DNA from: Deltaproteobacteria bacterium
GTDB taxonomy: Bacteria; Desulfobacterota; Dissulfuribacteria; Dissulfuribacterales; UBA3076
Assembly: GCA_030605675.1 (NCBI GenBank)
Contig: JAUWHV010000030.1
Location: 1 to 22,733, forward strand
DNA length: 22,733 nt
Direction: 5' to 3'
A program made the position numbers and the translations under genes. Below the pieces are notes generated by a model. That model had not been told where the DNA came from and made no database searches. It saw only the letters and a list, made by a program, of their open reading frames with translations. Positions 4,841-12,617 of this stretch are shown piece by piece (position 1 is the first letter of the stretch; the number at the start of each line of letters is the position of its first letter).

Positions 4841-7260
4841 CAGTCCCTCAGCTTTGCCTTATAGGATTGAAGAACAGAGCGGACCATTGGATCATGGACT
4901 TCTGAGACCTCATGGTCTGAGAGTGTATGATCCAAAGCCCTGTATGTGAAGCGCATGCCTATGCTCTTTGAGCCTTTTGGAACAGGTTTTCCCCTGTAAA
5001 TATCAAAGATCCGCACTTCTTCAAGAAAATCCGGGGCCTGTTCGGAAATATATTCCAGGAGATCTTGAGCAGAAAGCCTGTCCGGGACAATTACTGCAAT
5101 ATCCCTCTCAACAGCAGGATACCTGGCAAGTGGAGTAAATTTATGCTGCTGGGACGCGGCTGTTTCTAAAGCATTAAAAGAGAGTTCAAACACAAATACC
5201 GGCCCGTTTATATCCCAGAATTCCAAAACATTTGGATCGATTTGCCCAAAGCTGCCCAGGACGGAATTTTCCCCCCATACTATACCGGCAGAGGCGCCTG
5301 GCAGGTAAAAAGGACCATCCGGTGTCTCTAATACGGTTTTCCACCCGGAGATCCCAAGGGCCTGGAGCAACCCTTGCAGCACTCCTTTTAAATCAAAAAG
5401 ATCTACCTGCTCCCTCGGCCATGACCATGATTCAGGATAACGCGCCCCTGTGCACATGGCAACTATTCTCTGTTCTTCAAGGGGAAGTTCACCTGCTCCC
5501 CTTGCATAAAATACAGTGCCAATCTCAAAAAGTCCAAGGTCCATGTTCCGCCTCGCCTGGTTTCTGGCTACTGTCCCCATTAGCGAGGGGATGATACTGG
5601 TCCTCATTACTGACTGATCATCGCTCAAGGGATTCTGCACACTTACCATCTGCATCCTTGGATCATTTTTGCCCAGACCCAGGACCTCTATTTCCTCTGG
5701 TGACATAAAACTATAAGAGATCACCTCGGTCATGCCCTGAGATGAAAGAATGTTTCTTATCCTGTGAACAAGTGCTTGAGACGGTTCCGGGGCCCTGGCG
5801 GCAATCCCGGCCCTGGGTACCTGAGTCGGTATATTGGGAAAGCCGTGGAGTCTGGCTATCTCTTCTACCAGATCAACCTCTTCTTTCAGGTCAAGACGAT
5901 GTGCAGGCACCATTCCTTTGATTTTTTCATCATCAACATGGCTAAGCTCAATACCGATCCTTTCCAGGAGTTGGGCTATCTGTATGGGCTCAAGCCCTGT
6001 GCCGAGAAGCTTGTTGGCCCTTTCAGGACGAAGAGACAGATATCCGGGTTTATAGGGTCTTGGATAAACATCCTTAATCTCTCCGACCAGACAGCCGCCG
6101 GTTACCTGACCAATAAGCTCCACTGTCCTGTAAAGTGCACTTATTACTCCTTCCGGGTCAACACCCCGCTCAAACCTGTATGAGGACTCTGTAATCGTTT
6201 TAAGGGCCTTGGATGTCCTCCTTACCTGGATTGGAGCAAACCAGGCGCTTTCAAGGAGTATGCGCTTTGTGTCATCATTGACCTCAGTTTCAGCCCCGCC
6301 CATGACACCGGCCACTGCCACCGGCCTGTCCGCATCTGCAATGACCAGCATATCCGGCCTGAGCTCTCTGTCCTTTCCGTCAATGGTCTTTATCTTTTCT
6401 CCGGGCCTTGCTGTCCTGACTTCAATAGCCGGTCCTGTCAGCATATCCAGATCAAAGGCATGGAGCGGTTGTCCTCGTTCGATCAGTACGTAGTTTGTCA
6501 CATCCACTACATTGTTTATCGGCCTGATTCCACTGGCCTGTAATCTCTTAGCCATCCAGTGAGGGGAATGACCGATCCTGATCCCTTCCATTACGGCAGC
6601 CGTATATCTGCCGCACAGGTCAGGGGCTTTTATGGAAACAGAAATTGAGGAATTGGGGGATTGGGGGATTGAGGAATTGGGGGATTGGGGGATTGTCAGG
6701 GGGATGCCGTATATGGCGGATACTTCCCTGGCGACTCCCAGGACGCTGAGACAGTCAGGACGGTTTGGCGTAACGGCAATATCCAGGACCCAGTCTTTCA
6801 GACCCAGAACATCCACAAGGGATTTCCCCGGCTCGCGTCCAGGGGCAGGTTCCAGTATGAGGATTCCTGTTTCATCATCACCGATACCAAGTTCAGCCTC
6901 TGAACACAGCATCCCATCAGAGCGTATTTCGTAGATGTCAGAAGACTCCACGGTCGTACCGTCGGACAACACGGTCCCTGGCCTTGCCAGAGCTGCCAAC
7001 CGCCCCTTCTCTACATTAGGGGCCCCGCAGACCACGTCAAACTTCTGTTCACCTGCGGCTACCGTGCAGACCTGCAAATGCGACGCATGAGGGTGGGGGA
7101 CGATCTCCTCAACCGAGCATACTACGACCGGGGCAAGACCTTTGTAGGCAGGCTCTATCTCCTCTACTTCAAGACCGGCCATGGTGAGATCTTCTGCCAG
7201 GGTTTCTACAGGCACTGTAAAATGTACAAACTCTTTGAGCCAGGAGGTCAGGATTAGCAT
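4840..7260 (-). CDS. pheT: Phenylalanyl-tRNA synthetase beta subunit, with an in-frame repeat insertion
   Basis: 806 residues, the usual length. The order is as in the family: short N-terminal segment (LTSWLKEFVHF), EMAP-II-like tRNA-binding domain (about 40-150), B3/B4 editing region (about 210-390, with RPINNVVDVTNYVL and QPLHAFD), B5 DNA-binding-like domain (about 400-470), catalytic-like core, and C-terminal FDX-ACB anticodon-binding domain (about 710-805). With PheS it charges tRNA-Phe as an alpha2beta2 tetramer. Residues about 188-206 read as two copies of IPQSPNSS in the linker just before the B3 region. They come from a 24-bp tandem DNA repeat and are probably tolerated because they fall in a surface linker. 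It starts 16 bp after pheS and is coupled to ihfA. Confidence 0.97.
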   Translation of the reverse strand: MLILTSWLKEFVHFTVPVETLAEDLTMAGLEVEEIEPAYKGLAPVVVCSVEEIVPHPHASHLQVCTVAAGEQKFDVVCGAPNVEKGRLAALARPGTVLSDGTTVESSDIYEIRSDGMLCSEAELGIGDDETGILILEPAPGREPGKSLVDVLGLKDWVLDIAVTPNRPDCLSVLGVAREVSAIYGIPLTIPQSPNSSIPQSPNSSISVSIKAPDLCGRYTAAVMEGIRIGHSPHWMAKRLQASGIRPINNVVDVTNYVLIERGQPLHAFDLDMLTGPAIEVRTARPGEKIKTIDGKDRELRPDMLVIADADRPVAVAGVMGGAETEVNDDTKRILLESAWFAPIQVRRTSKALKTITESSYRFERGVDPEGVISALYRTVELIGQVTGGCLVGEIKDVYPRPYKPGYLSLRPERANKLLGTGLEPIQIAQLLERIGIELSHVDDEKIKGMVPAHRLDLKEEVDLVEEIARLHGFPNIPTQVPRAGIAARAPEPSQALVHRIRNILSSQGMTEVISYSFMSPEEIEVLGLGKNDPRMQMVSVQNPLSDDQSVMRTSIIPSLMGTVARNQARRNMDLGLFEIGTVFYARGAGELPLEEQRIVAMCTGARYPESWSWPREQVDLFDLKGVLQGLLQALGISGWKTVLETPDGPFYLPGASAGIVWGENSVLGSFGQIDPNVLEFWDINGPVFVFELSFNALETAASQQHKFTPLARYPAVERDIAVIVPDRLSAQDLLEYISEQAPDFLEEVRIFDIYRGKPVPKGSKSIGMRFTYRALDHTLSDHEVSEVHDPMVRSVLQSYKAKLRD
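6643..6695. repeat. 24-bp tandem micro-repeat inside pheT
   Basis: On the plus strand the units are AATTGAGG, AATTGGGGG and ATTGGGGG, arranged with a 24-bp period (ATTGAGG at 6644 and again at 6668), about 2.2 copies. Twenty-four bases is eight codons, so the array reads on the minus strand as IPQSPNSS twice and keeps the pheT frame. The base composition (strings of G with AATT) is unlike the surrounding gene. The same units occur intergenically at 2880-2902. Confidence 0.8.
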
Positions 7261-7276
7261 GAGATCACTTTATTAA

Positions 7277-8287
7277 TCAAAACTGGTGAAGGAAACACAG
7301 GTCGTTGTCATAGAAAAGGCGGATGTCGTCAATACCGAATCTGAGCATTGCGATTCGTTCTACTCCAAGGCCGAATGCAAAACCGCTGAACTCTTCAGTA
7401 TCGTAGCCCACGTGCCTGAATACCGCGGGATGTACCATGCCGGCTCCCAGCACCTCCAGCCAGCCGGTCTGGGAACATATCCTGCAGCCCTTGCCTCTGC
7501 ATATGACGCACTGAATGTCTATTTCCGCACTGGGTTCTGTAAACGGAAAGAAGCTCGGTCTGAAGCGTACCAAGGTATCCGGATCAAATATCTGTTGGAC
7601 AAAGGCGGTCAACACTCCCTTGAGACCTGCAAAGGAGACATCCCTGTCCACCATAAGCCCTTCCACCTGATGGAACATCGGGGTATGAGTTATATCTGAG
7701 TCGCACCTGTACACCTTGCCGGGTGCAATTACGCGCATTGGCGGCCTGTGCCTTTCCATGGCGCGTATCTGTATCGGGGAAGTATGAGTTCGGAGCAGGA
7801 CCTTGTCATCAATATAAAACGTGTCCTGCATGTCCCTGGCAGGGTGGTCGGGAGGGATATTCAGGGCCTCAAAGTTGTAGAAATCAAGTTCCACTTCAGG
7901 ACCCTGGGCCACGGTAAAGCCCATCCTCTCAAATACAGAACAGATCTCATCCATCACCTGGGTGATGGGGTGCAATCTGCCGAGCCGTCTCTGTCTTCCG
8001 GGAAGTGTGGGGTCCAGTCCTGGAATAAAGGTGCGGACATGAACGTCCTTTAACGCCTCCTTCCGGGCATTGATGGACGTCTCTATCTCCTTCTTGAGCT
8101 TGTTGGCCAGTTGCCCGATCTTTGGGCGTTCCTCAGCAGAAAGCTTCCCTATGGCCTTTAAAACCATGGTCAGCTCCCCTTTACGGCCAAGGACCCTGAC
8201 TCTTATATTTTCAAGATCTTCCTCGCTGGACGCTGATTCTGCAGACTCAAGGGCCTGAGTCCTGATTTCCTCTAGGCGCTCCTGCAT
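7277..8287 (-). CDS. pheS: Phenylalanyl-tRNA synthetase alpha subunit
   Basis: 336 residues, normal length. The N-terminal coiled coil (about 1-85) binds tRNA-Phe. The class II catalytic core carries motif 1 (HPITQVMDEICSVFERMGF), motif 2 (GKVYRCDSDITHTPMFHQVEG) and motif 3 (GFAFGLGVERIAMLRFGIDD). A four-cysteine cluster (CVICRGKGCRIC, about 257-268) precedes TGWLEVLGAGMVHP, as in many bacterial PheS proteins. It lies 15 bp after rplT and 16 bp before pheT, in one operon. There is no T-box or Phe-rich leader peptide immediately upstream. Confidence 0.97.
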   Translation of the reverse strand: MQERLEEIRTQALESAESASSEEDLENIRVRVLGRKGELTMVLKAIGKLSAEERPKIGQLANKLKKEIETSINARKEALKDVHVRTFIPGLDPTLPGRQRRLGRLHPITQVMDEICSVFERMGFTVAQGPEVELDFYNFEALNIPPDHPARDMQDTFYIDDKVLLRTHTSPIQIRAMERHRPPMRVIAPGKVYRCDSDITHTPMFHQVEGLMVDRDVSFAGLKGVLTAFVQQIFDPDTLVRFRPSFFPFTEPSAEIDIQCVICRGKGCRICSQTGWLEVLGAGMVHPAVFRHVGYDTEEFSGFAFGLGVERIAMLRFGIDDIRLFYDNDLCFLHQF

Positions 8288-8302
8288 ATATCCGGTTCTT
8301 TA

Positions 8303-8653
8303 TCAGGCGCTCTTTGCAGTTTCTACAAGGGAGGAAAAGGCATTGGAGTCTGTCACTGCAATATCGGCAAGCATCTTCCGATCTACAGCAACCCCTGCCT
8401 TGCTTATACCTTCAATAAAGCGGCTATAGGACATGCCATTCAGCCTGCAGGCCGCGTTGATGCGGATTATCCACAAGCGGCGAAACATGCGTTTCTTGGT
8501 TCTGCGGTCCCTGTAAGCATAGCAGAGTCCCTTTTCCACAGTCTCCTTGGCCTGTTTGAAACAGAGGCGTCTGGCACCCCTGTAGCCTTTGGCCATCTTG
8601 AGTATCTTCTTGCGACGACGACGGGCTTTAAAGCCCCTTGTAACCCGTGGCAT
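8303..8653 (-). CDS. rplT: 50S ribosomal protein L20
   Basis: 116 residues, highly basic N-terminus (PRVTRGFKARRRRKKILK) followed by the conserved YRDRRTKKRMFRRLWIIRINAA core. It binds 23S rRNA early in 50S assembly. In bacteria where this has been studied, L20 also represses its own operon by binding the mRNA upstream of rpmI. It starts 28 bp after rpmI, with a purine-rich AGAGGAG upstream. Confidence 0.97.
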   Translation of the reverse strand: MPRVTRGFKARRRRKKILKMAKGYRGARRLCFKQAKETVEKGLCYAYRDRRTKKRMFRRLWIIRINAACRLNGMSYSRFIEGISKAGVAVDRKMLADIAVTDSNAFSSLVETAKSA

Positions 8654-8681
8654 TTTCTTTCAAACTCCTCTTTTAGGGCAA

Positions 8682-8879
8682 TCAGATAAAAGGCATCATC
8701 CGTTTAATTGACTTGACCCTTGTCTCAGAAATCTCTGTCTCTTTCCTCAGGACCCTTTTGCGTTTCCGTGTCTTGGAGGTCAAAATATGGCTGGATCCCG
8801 CCTTTCTATACATGAACTTCCCGGTCCCTGTCTTTTTGAAACGCTTGGCAGCAGCGCGTCTAGTCTTCATCTTTGGCAT
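8682..8879 (-). CDS. rpmI: 50S ribosomal protein L35
   Basis: 65 residues, the normal length of L35. It starts PKMKTRRAAAKRFKKTGTGK and contains HILTSKTRKRKRVLR, both typical. Its ribosome binding site is AAAGGAT about 9 bp before the ATG. It lies in the invariant infC-rpmI-rplT order, with a 105-bp gap to infC. Confidence 0.96.
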   Translation of the reverse strand: MPKMKTRRAAAKRFKKTGTGKFMYRKAGSSHILTSKTRKRKRVLRKETEISETRVKSIKRMMPFI

Positions 8880-8929
8880 AATTATTTATCCTTTATTCTG
8901 CTGAAAAACCGAGGTGGCTCAACAGCTAT

Positions 8930-8946
8930 ACTCGTCCCGTACGAGT
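8930..8946 (-). promoter_or_regulatory. Hairpin in the infC-rpmI leader
   Basis: ACTCGT (8930-8935) and ACGAGT (8941-8946) form a perfect six-base stem with a five-base loop in the 105-bp gap before rpmI. In several bacteria the L20 protein represses rpmI-rplT by binding a structure at this place, so a regulatory role is plausible. No match to a specific L20-leader consensus could be made by eye. Confidence 0.35.
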
Positions 8947-8984
8947 TCACAAACGCTAACTAATAACCCCATCAGGGTCTTAGG

Positions 8985-9503
8985 TCAATCCTTTTTAGGA
9001 GCAAGTATTGTGTGCATTAACGGACCTTGCTTGACAGGAACGTTCTCAGAGACGGCAATGTCGGACATCTCCTCCACAATTCGTTTTAACAAGGCATATC
9101 CCAATTCAGGGTGGGCGTTTTCCCGGCCTCGAAACCTCACTGTAACCTTTACTTTGTTTCCAGCGCCGATGAACTGCCTTATTCGTCTCTTTTTTACATC
9201 AAGGTCATGTACGTCCGTTCTTGGACGCATTTTGATCTCTTTGACTTGAATAATGGTCTGTTTTTTCCGGGCTTCCTGGGCTTTTTTGCTTTGCTCGTAC
9301 TTGAACTTTCCATAGTCCATGATGCGGCAGACCGGTGGCTGGGCATGCGGTGCCACCTCCACAAGGTCTAATCCGACATCATCCGCTTTGGCCTGGGCTT
9401 CATTCAGAGCTAATATCCCGAACTGCGTCCCATCCTCACCAACGAGCCTTACTTCCTTGGCCCTGATCCGATAATTTACATTGACTGGAATTTCTCTTGC
9501 GAT
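8985..9503 (-). CDS. infC: Translation initiation factor IF-3, apparent AUC start codon
   Basis: 172 residues from the proposed start. The N-domain reads VNYRIRAKEVRLVGEDG and ILALNEAQAKADDVGLDLVEVA; the C-domain follows PPVCRIMDYGKFKYEQSKK and contains VKEIKMRP and KVTVRFRGRE. It binds the 30S subunit and checks the start codon. The frame is open upstream only to a TGA at 9522-9524, and between that stop and the conserved N-domain there is no ATG, GTG or TTG. The first good ATN codon is ATC at 9501-9503, six bases after GGGGGG (9510-9515). The next is ATT at 9489-9491, which has no ribosome binding site at a suitable distance. The first ordinary start (GTG, 9362) would delete the N-domain. 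IF-3 genes in other bacteria use AUU and similar codons for autoregulation. Confidence 0.92.
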   Translation of the reverse strand: MAREIPVNVNYRIRAKEVRLVGEDGTQFGILALNEAQAKADDVGLDLVEVAPHAQPPVCRIMDYGKFKYEQSKKAQEARKKQTIIQVKEIKMRPRTDVHDLDVKKRRIRQFIGAGNKVKVTVRFRGRENAHPELGYALLKRIVEEMSDIAVSENVPVKQGPLMHTILAPKKD

Positions 9504-9560
9504 ACTACACCCCCCTGTTTTTCAAGTTAACGCCCTTCGGGCAAATTTAAAAAATCTCTG

Positions 9561-9656
9561 ACACGGATTTCACTGATTACACTGCCGAATCCGTGGCCAT
9601 CCGTGCCTGCCCCATGAAATGCCATTATTTTTCTATTTCATCGGGGTAATCCGTGT
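9561..9656. repeat. Nested inverted repeat between thrS and infC
   Basis: Outer arms ACACGGATT (9561-9569) and AATCCGTGT (9648-9656) are perfectly complementary. Inside them, CCCCATGAAAT (9610-9620) pairs with ATTTCATCGGGG (9635-9646) apart from one bulged base. CCGTG-type pieces also recur at 9591-9605. The 184-bp thrS-infC gap is otherwise without a gene. The structure lies in the leader of infC if the genes are cotranscribed. The ACACGGATT and CACTGATTACAC pieces link it to the repeat at 47-70. Confidence 0.65.
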
Positions 9657-9687
9657 CTAAAAAGTAAATTCCCATACTATGAACTTA

Positions 9688-11637
9688 TTAACAATTAAAG
9701 ACTTCCCTGCACTCTTTTTCCACCAGGGCAATAAAGTCATTAACAGACATGGCTGTCAGTTTCTGCCCCTTTCTGGTACGAGGGCTTACGGTCATACCAA
9801 TTATTTCTTGATCGCCTACTATCAGCATATAAGGGATCTTGTCAAGCTGGGCCTCACGGATTTTTTTACCCAGCTTTTCATTTCTGAGGTCGGCCTTTGT
9901 CCTGACTCCTGCGGCCCTTAGCTTTTCGGCAACTGATTCAGCCCACTGATCCTGTCTATCCGTTACGGTTAAGACAACGGCCTGAACAGGGGCCAACCAA
10001 AGAGGAAAAGCCCCTGCATAGTGTTCAATCAGCACACCGAAGAACCTCTCCAGGGAGCCAAGCAGGGCCCGGTGTACCATGATCGGCGTATGGGGCCGGC
10101 CGTCTTCCCCTATATAACGCACATCAAATCTCTCAGGGAGGTTGAAGTCAACCTGGATGGTGGAACACTGCCATGAACGATCCAGGCAATCCTTGATCTT
10201 GATATCAATCTTAGGGCCATAAAACACCCCTTCTCCAGGATCTATTTCATAGGTCAACCCCTGCGCCTCAAGTGCCTGCCTGAGTGCGTCGGTTGCACGC
10301 TCCCAATTTTCATCCGAGCCCACATACTTGTCAGGACGGGTGGAGAGATAGATATCATAACGGTCAAAGCCAAATACCCTCAGGACATACAGGGTCAAGT
10401 CCAGGATTTCATGAATTTCCTTGGTGAGCTGGTCCGGCCGGCAAAAGACATGTCCATCGTCCTGGGTAAATCCCCTGACCCTCATGAGCCCGTGCAAGGT
10501 GCCTGTCCTCTCATACCGATAAACAGTACCCAGCTCGCACCAGCGCATGGGAAGTTCCCTGTAACTGCGTATCCGGGAGTTGTAGATTGCTATGTGAAAG
10601 GGGCAGTTCATTGGCCTTAACTGATAGCTGACCTCGTCAATCTCCATGGGGAGATACATGTTCTCACTGTAAAAATCCAAATGGCCGCTGGTTTTCCAGA
10701 TGTCTCTGCGGGCAATATGGGGAGTGAAGAGCATGTCGTAATCCCTCCGGAAGTGCTCATCGCGCCAGAAGTCCTCAATGATCTTGCGGATAATGCCCCC
10801 CTTGGGGTGCCATAGGATAAGCCCGGGGCCGATTTCTTCATGTACGGAAAAGAGGTCCAAATCCCTGCCCAGACGCCGGTGATCCCTTTTCTTGGCCTCT
10901 TCCAGGCGATTCAGGTGTTCTTTTAGAGATTTTTTATCAAAGAATGCCGTGCCGTATATGCGCTGGAGCATCGGCCGGGTTTCATCCCCCTTCCAGTATG
11001 CCCCTGCAAGGCCGGTGAGCTTAAAGGCTTTCAAATGACCTGTATGAGGAAGATGCGGCCCTCTGCACAGATCTATGAATTCTCCCTGGCTGTATATTGA
11101 GACCTCTTCTACCCCCTGATCATCAAGTTCATTCAGGATCTCAAGCTTGTATCTTTCTCCAAGTTTCTTAAATCGTTTCTTCGCATCATCCAGGGATATA
11201 TCTTCTCTTGTTATGTCCTGAGACCTCTTTACAATCTCTTTCATCCCGGCTTCTATCTTTTCCAGGTCTTCCGGGATAAAGGGCCTCTGGTAATCAAAAT
11301 CATAGTAGAACCCGTTTTCTATTGCCGGACCTATAGCTACTTGTACGTCTTGAAAAAGTTCCTTAACGGCCTGGGCCATAATATGTGCGGCAGTATGCCT
11401 CAGCACCTCGAGGGTATCATCATCACCGGGCAAGACAGCCTCTATTCTGCAGTCATGTGTAAGGGGCGTGGAAATATCCTTTAATTCCCCGTCAATCCGG
11501 GCAAGAATTGTTTTTTTTGACCTGTTCCTGCTGAGCACGCCGGCCAGGAACTCAGAAGCAGGAGTTCCGCTTGCAACCTGTTCTGTGTTCTCACCATTAA
11601 AGGTTACAGTAATGACATCTGTTCCAGTCTCTGCCAT
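9688..11637 (-). CDS. thrS: Threonyl-tRNA synthetase
   Basis: 649 residues, full length. Domains in order: TGS (about 8-70), the editing/SAD domain with HTAAH (81-85) and LCRGPHLPHTGH (190-201), the class II catalytic core with RPMNCPFH (341-348, zinc ligand C345) and motif 2 RYERTGTLHGLMRVRGF, motif 3 near HRALLGSLERF, and a C-terminal anticodon-binding domain starting about LAPVQAVVLTV. It charges tRNA-Thr and edits Ser-tRNA-Thr. It is the first protein gene after tRNA-Val. A strong hairpin (11660-11706) ends about 22 bp before its ATG, so its expression may depend on readthrough or attenuation. Confidence 0.97.
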   Translation of the reverse strand: MAETGTDVITVTFNGENTEQVASGTPASEFLAGVLSRNRSKKTILARIDGELKDISTPLTHDCRIEAVLPGDDDTLEVLRHTAAHIMAQAVKELFQDVQVAIGPAIENGFYYDFDYQRPFIPEDLEKIEAGMKEIVKRSQDITREDISLDDAKKRFKKLGERYKLEILNELDDQGVEEVSIYSQGEFIDLCRGPHLPHTGHLKAFKLTGLAGAYWKGDETRPMLQRIYGTAFFDKKSLKEHLNRLEEAKKRDHRRLGRDLDLFSVHEEIGPGLILWHPKGGIIRKIIEDFWRDEHFRRDYDMLFTPHIARRDIWKTSGHLDFYSENMYLPMEIDEVSYQLRPMNCPFHIAIYNSRIRSYRELPMRWCELGTVYRYERTGTLHGLMRVRGFTQDDGHVFCRPDQLTKEIHEILDLTLYVLRVFGFDRYDIYLSTRPDKYVGSDENWERATDALRQALEAQGLTYEIDPGEGVFYGPKIDIKIKDCLDRSWQCSTIQVDFNLPERFDVRYIGEDGRPHTPIMVHRALLGSLERFFGVLIEHYAGAFPLWLAPVQAVVLTVTDRQDQWAESVAEKLRAAGVRTKADLRNEKLGKKIREAQLDKIPYMLIVGDQEIIGMTVSPRTRKGQKLTAMSVNDFIALVEKECREVFNC

Positions 11638-11659
11638 TGGTCTCTCTGTTCAAAGCAGA

Positions 11660-11706
11660 AAAAGGCATCTTTGCCCTTTGGAATGGGCCAAAAAAAGATG
11701 CCTTTT
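11660..11706 (-). terminator. Rho-independent terminator or attenuator between tRNA-Val and thrS
   Basis: AAAAGGCATCTTT (11660-11672) and AAAGATGCCTTTT (11694-11706) form a 13-bp perfect stem. An inner GCCC/GGGC stem lies within the loop. Read on the minus strand, the stem ends in a run of T (CCTTTTTCT). It can end the tRNA-Val transcript, or act as an attenuator for thrS, whose ATG is about 22 bp further on. No separate thrS promoter is evident between this hairpin and thrS. Confidence 0.75.
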
Positions 11707-11741
11707 AAAAAAATCTCCGGGAAAGGATAGAAAACAGGCAC

Positions 11742-11816
11742 TGGTAGGCGCGGGCGGGATCGAACCGCCGACTTCTACCGCGTCAAGGTAGCGCTCTCCC
11801 CCTGAGCTACGCGCCT
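11742..11816 (-). tRNA. tRNA-Val, anticodon GAC, CCA encoded
   Basis: 75 bases including the encoded CCA. The acceptor stem AGGCGCG/CGCGCCT is fully paired. The D-stem is GCTC/GAGC; the anticodon stem CTACC/GGTAG holds the loop TTGACGC, giving anticodon GAC (11782-11784). The T-arm is GGCGG-TTCGATC-CCGCC and the discriminator base is A. The anticodon reads valine codons GUC and GUU. The gene directly precedes thrS on the same strand. Confidence 0.97.
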
Positions 11817-11833
11817 TTCCAAAGTTCTTTAAA

Positions 11834-11839
11834 ATTATA
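11834..11839 (-). promoter_or_regulatory. -10 element (TATAAT) for tRNA-Val
   Basis: A perfect TATAAT on the minus strand lies 17 bp before the tRNA 5' end, which places transcription start about 10 bp before the mature tRNA. The -35 region is poor: TTGAGG is only 11 bp away, and at 17 bp the hexamer is AACGCC. Strong tRNA promoters can rely on upstream AT-rich sequence, but this is only a partial match. Confidence 0.45.
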
Positions 11840-12003
11840 CAAAAATCTGTCCTCAAGGCGTTGAAGTTGATAACAAGATTTACCAGGGGTGTCAAGGGAA
11901 TTGAGCAGGTCAAACCAGGGCTTGAGTCAACGAAGTTATCCAATAATCAAAAGGCATTGGAAGAAAAATATACTTCCAAAACATGCCATATTTTACAACG
12001 CCC

Positions 12004-12032
12004 TTGACCTGGGCTCAAGCTGTCCATACTGT
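12004..12032 (+). promoter_or_regulatory. Sigma-70-like promoter for the rmuC operon
   Basis: TTGACC (12004-12009, five of six to consensus), a 17-bp spacer, then TACTGT (12027-12032, three of six). It is correctly placed upstream of the four-gene plus-strand operon and would give a leader of about 90 bases containing the repeat at 12056-12085. The 314-bp gap 11817-12130 otherwise holds only the tRNA promoter on the other strand and this repeat. Confidence 0.45.
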
Positions 12033-12055
12033 GTCTTTTGGAAACTGATTTAATT

Positions 12056-12085
12056 TAAGTGAACTAAAGTGAGCTAAAGTTAAGG
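12056..12085. repeat. Tandem repeat of TAAAGTGARC-type units
   Basis: TAAGTGAAC, TAAAGTGAGC and TAAAGTTAAG: three imperfect 9-10 bp units in tandem. It falls in the predicted untranslated leader of the rmuC operon, about 45 bp before the first start codon. Confidence 0.5.
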
Positions 12086-12130
12086 ATGAGCCTCTTGCAA
12101 AAGGCCCGATAGGTAAATGGAGACATAAAC

Positions 12131-12613
12131 ATGGACAAAAGTCAGTACGCTAGAAGGGACAGGTTAGTCAAAGAAAAACAGCATGATACTTACAGAGAAT
12201 CGGGTAAATGGCCGGAGCCGACAATGTGCACTGAATGCAAGGCCCTTTTCCTGGACGGGCGGTGGTCCTGGAAAAAACCTCCTGTTGATTCCAACCGGGT
12301 AATCTGTCCGGCCTGCCAGCGCATTGCCGACAACTATCCGGCAGGCCATATAGAGATAAAAGGACCATTCTTCAAACAGCACCGCGAAGAGATGTTAAAC
12401 CTCATCAGCAATGAGGAAAAGCAGGAGAAGGGCGAACATCCTATGGAAAGGATCATGTCCGTTGTTGATGAAGAAGAATATACCCTGGTAACCACAACAG
12501 GAGTCCATATGGCCCGCCGAATCGGAGATGCCATCTCAAGGGCTTATCGGGGTGATCTTGATTTCCAATACGGTGATGCAGAAAATAGTATAAGGGTCTA
12601 TTGGCATCGATAA
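12131..12613 (+). CDS. BCAM0308-family zinc-ribbon protein of unknown function
   Basis: 160 residues. Two CxxC pairs, C33-C36 (CTEC) and C59-C62 (CPAC), bracket a WSWKKPP segment and form a zinc ribbon. CPACQRIADNYPAGHIEIKGPF and a later VTTTGVHMARRIG segment match what I know of the uncharacterised BCAM0308 family, whose zinc-ribbon part recalls the N-terminus of the archaeal/eukaryotic ribosome export factor NMD3. The molecular role is not known. The ribosome binding site is TGGAGA, 9 bp before the ATG. It is the first gene of an operon; rmuC starts 4 bp after its stop codon, so the two are probably made together. Confidence 0.8.
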   Translation: MDKSQYARRDRLVKEKQHDTYRESGKWPEPTMCTECKALFLDGRWSWKKPPVDSNRVICPACQRIADNYPAGHIEIKGPFFKQHREEMLNLISNEEKQEKGEHPMERIMSVVDEEEYTLVTTTGVHMARRIGDAISRAYRGDLDFQYGDAENSIRVYWHR

Positions 12614-12617
12614 CAGT

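Noticed and set aside
6643..6695. CRISPR-like array
   Set aside because: The units are contiguous 7-9 bp tandem repeats without unique spacers, and no cas gene is present.
8467..8475. Perfect DnaA box (TTATCCACA) on the plus strand
   Set aside because: It lies inside rplT and encodes the conserved LWII segment; it is a single box with no cluster, so a coincidence of coding sequence.
11638..11741. T-box riboswitch ahead of thrS
   Set aside because: No specifier loop or T-box sequence (TGGNACCGCG-like) was found; only a simple terminator hairpin is present.
11650..11943. 97-codon minus-strand ORF spanning the tRNA
   Set aside because: It runs through the tRNA-Val gene and the terminator hairpin, so it is not a protein gene.
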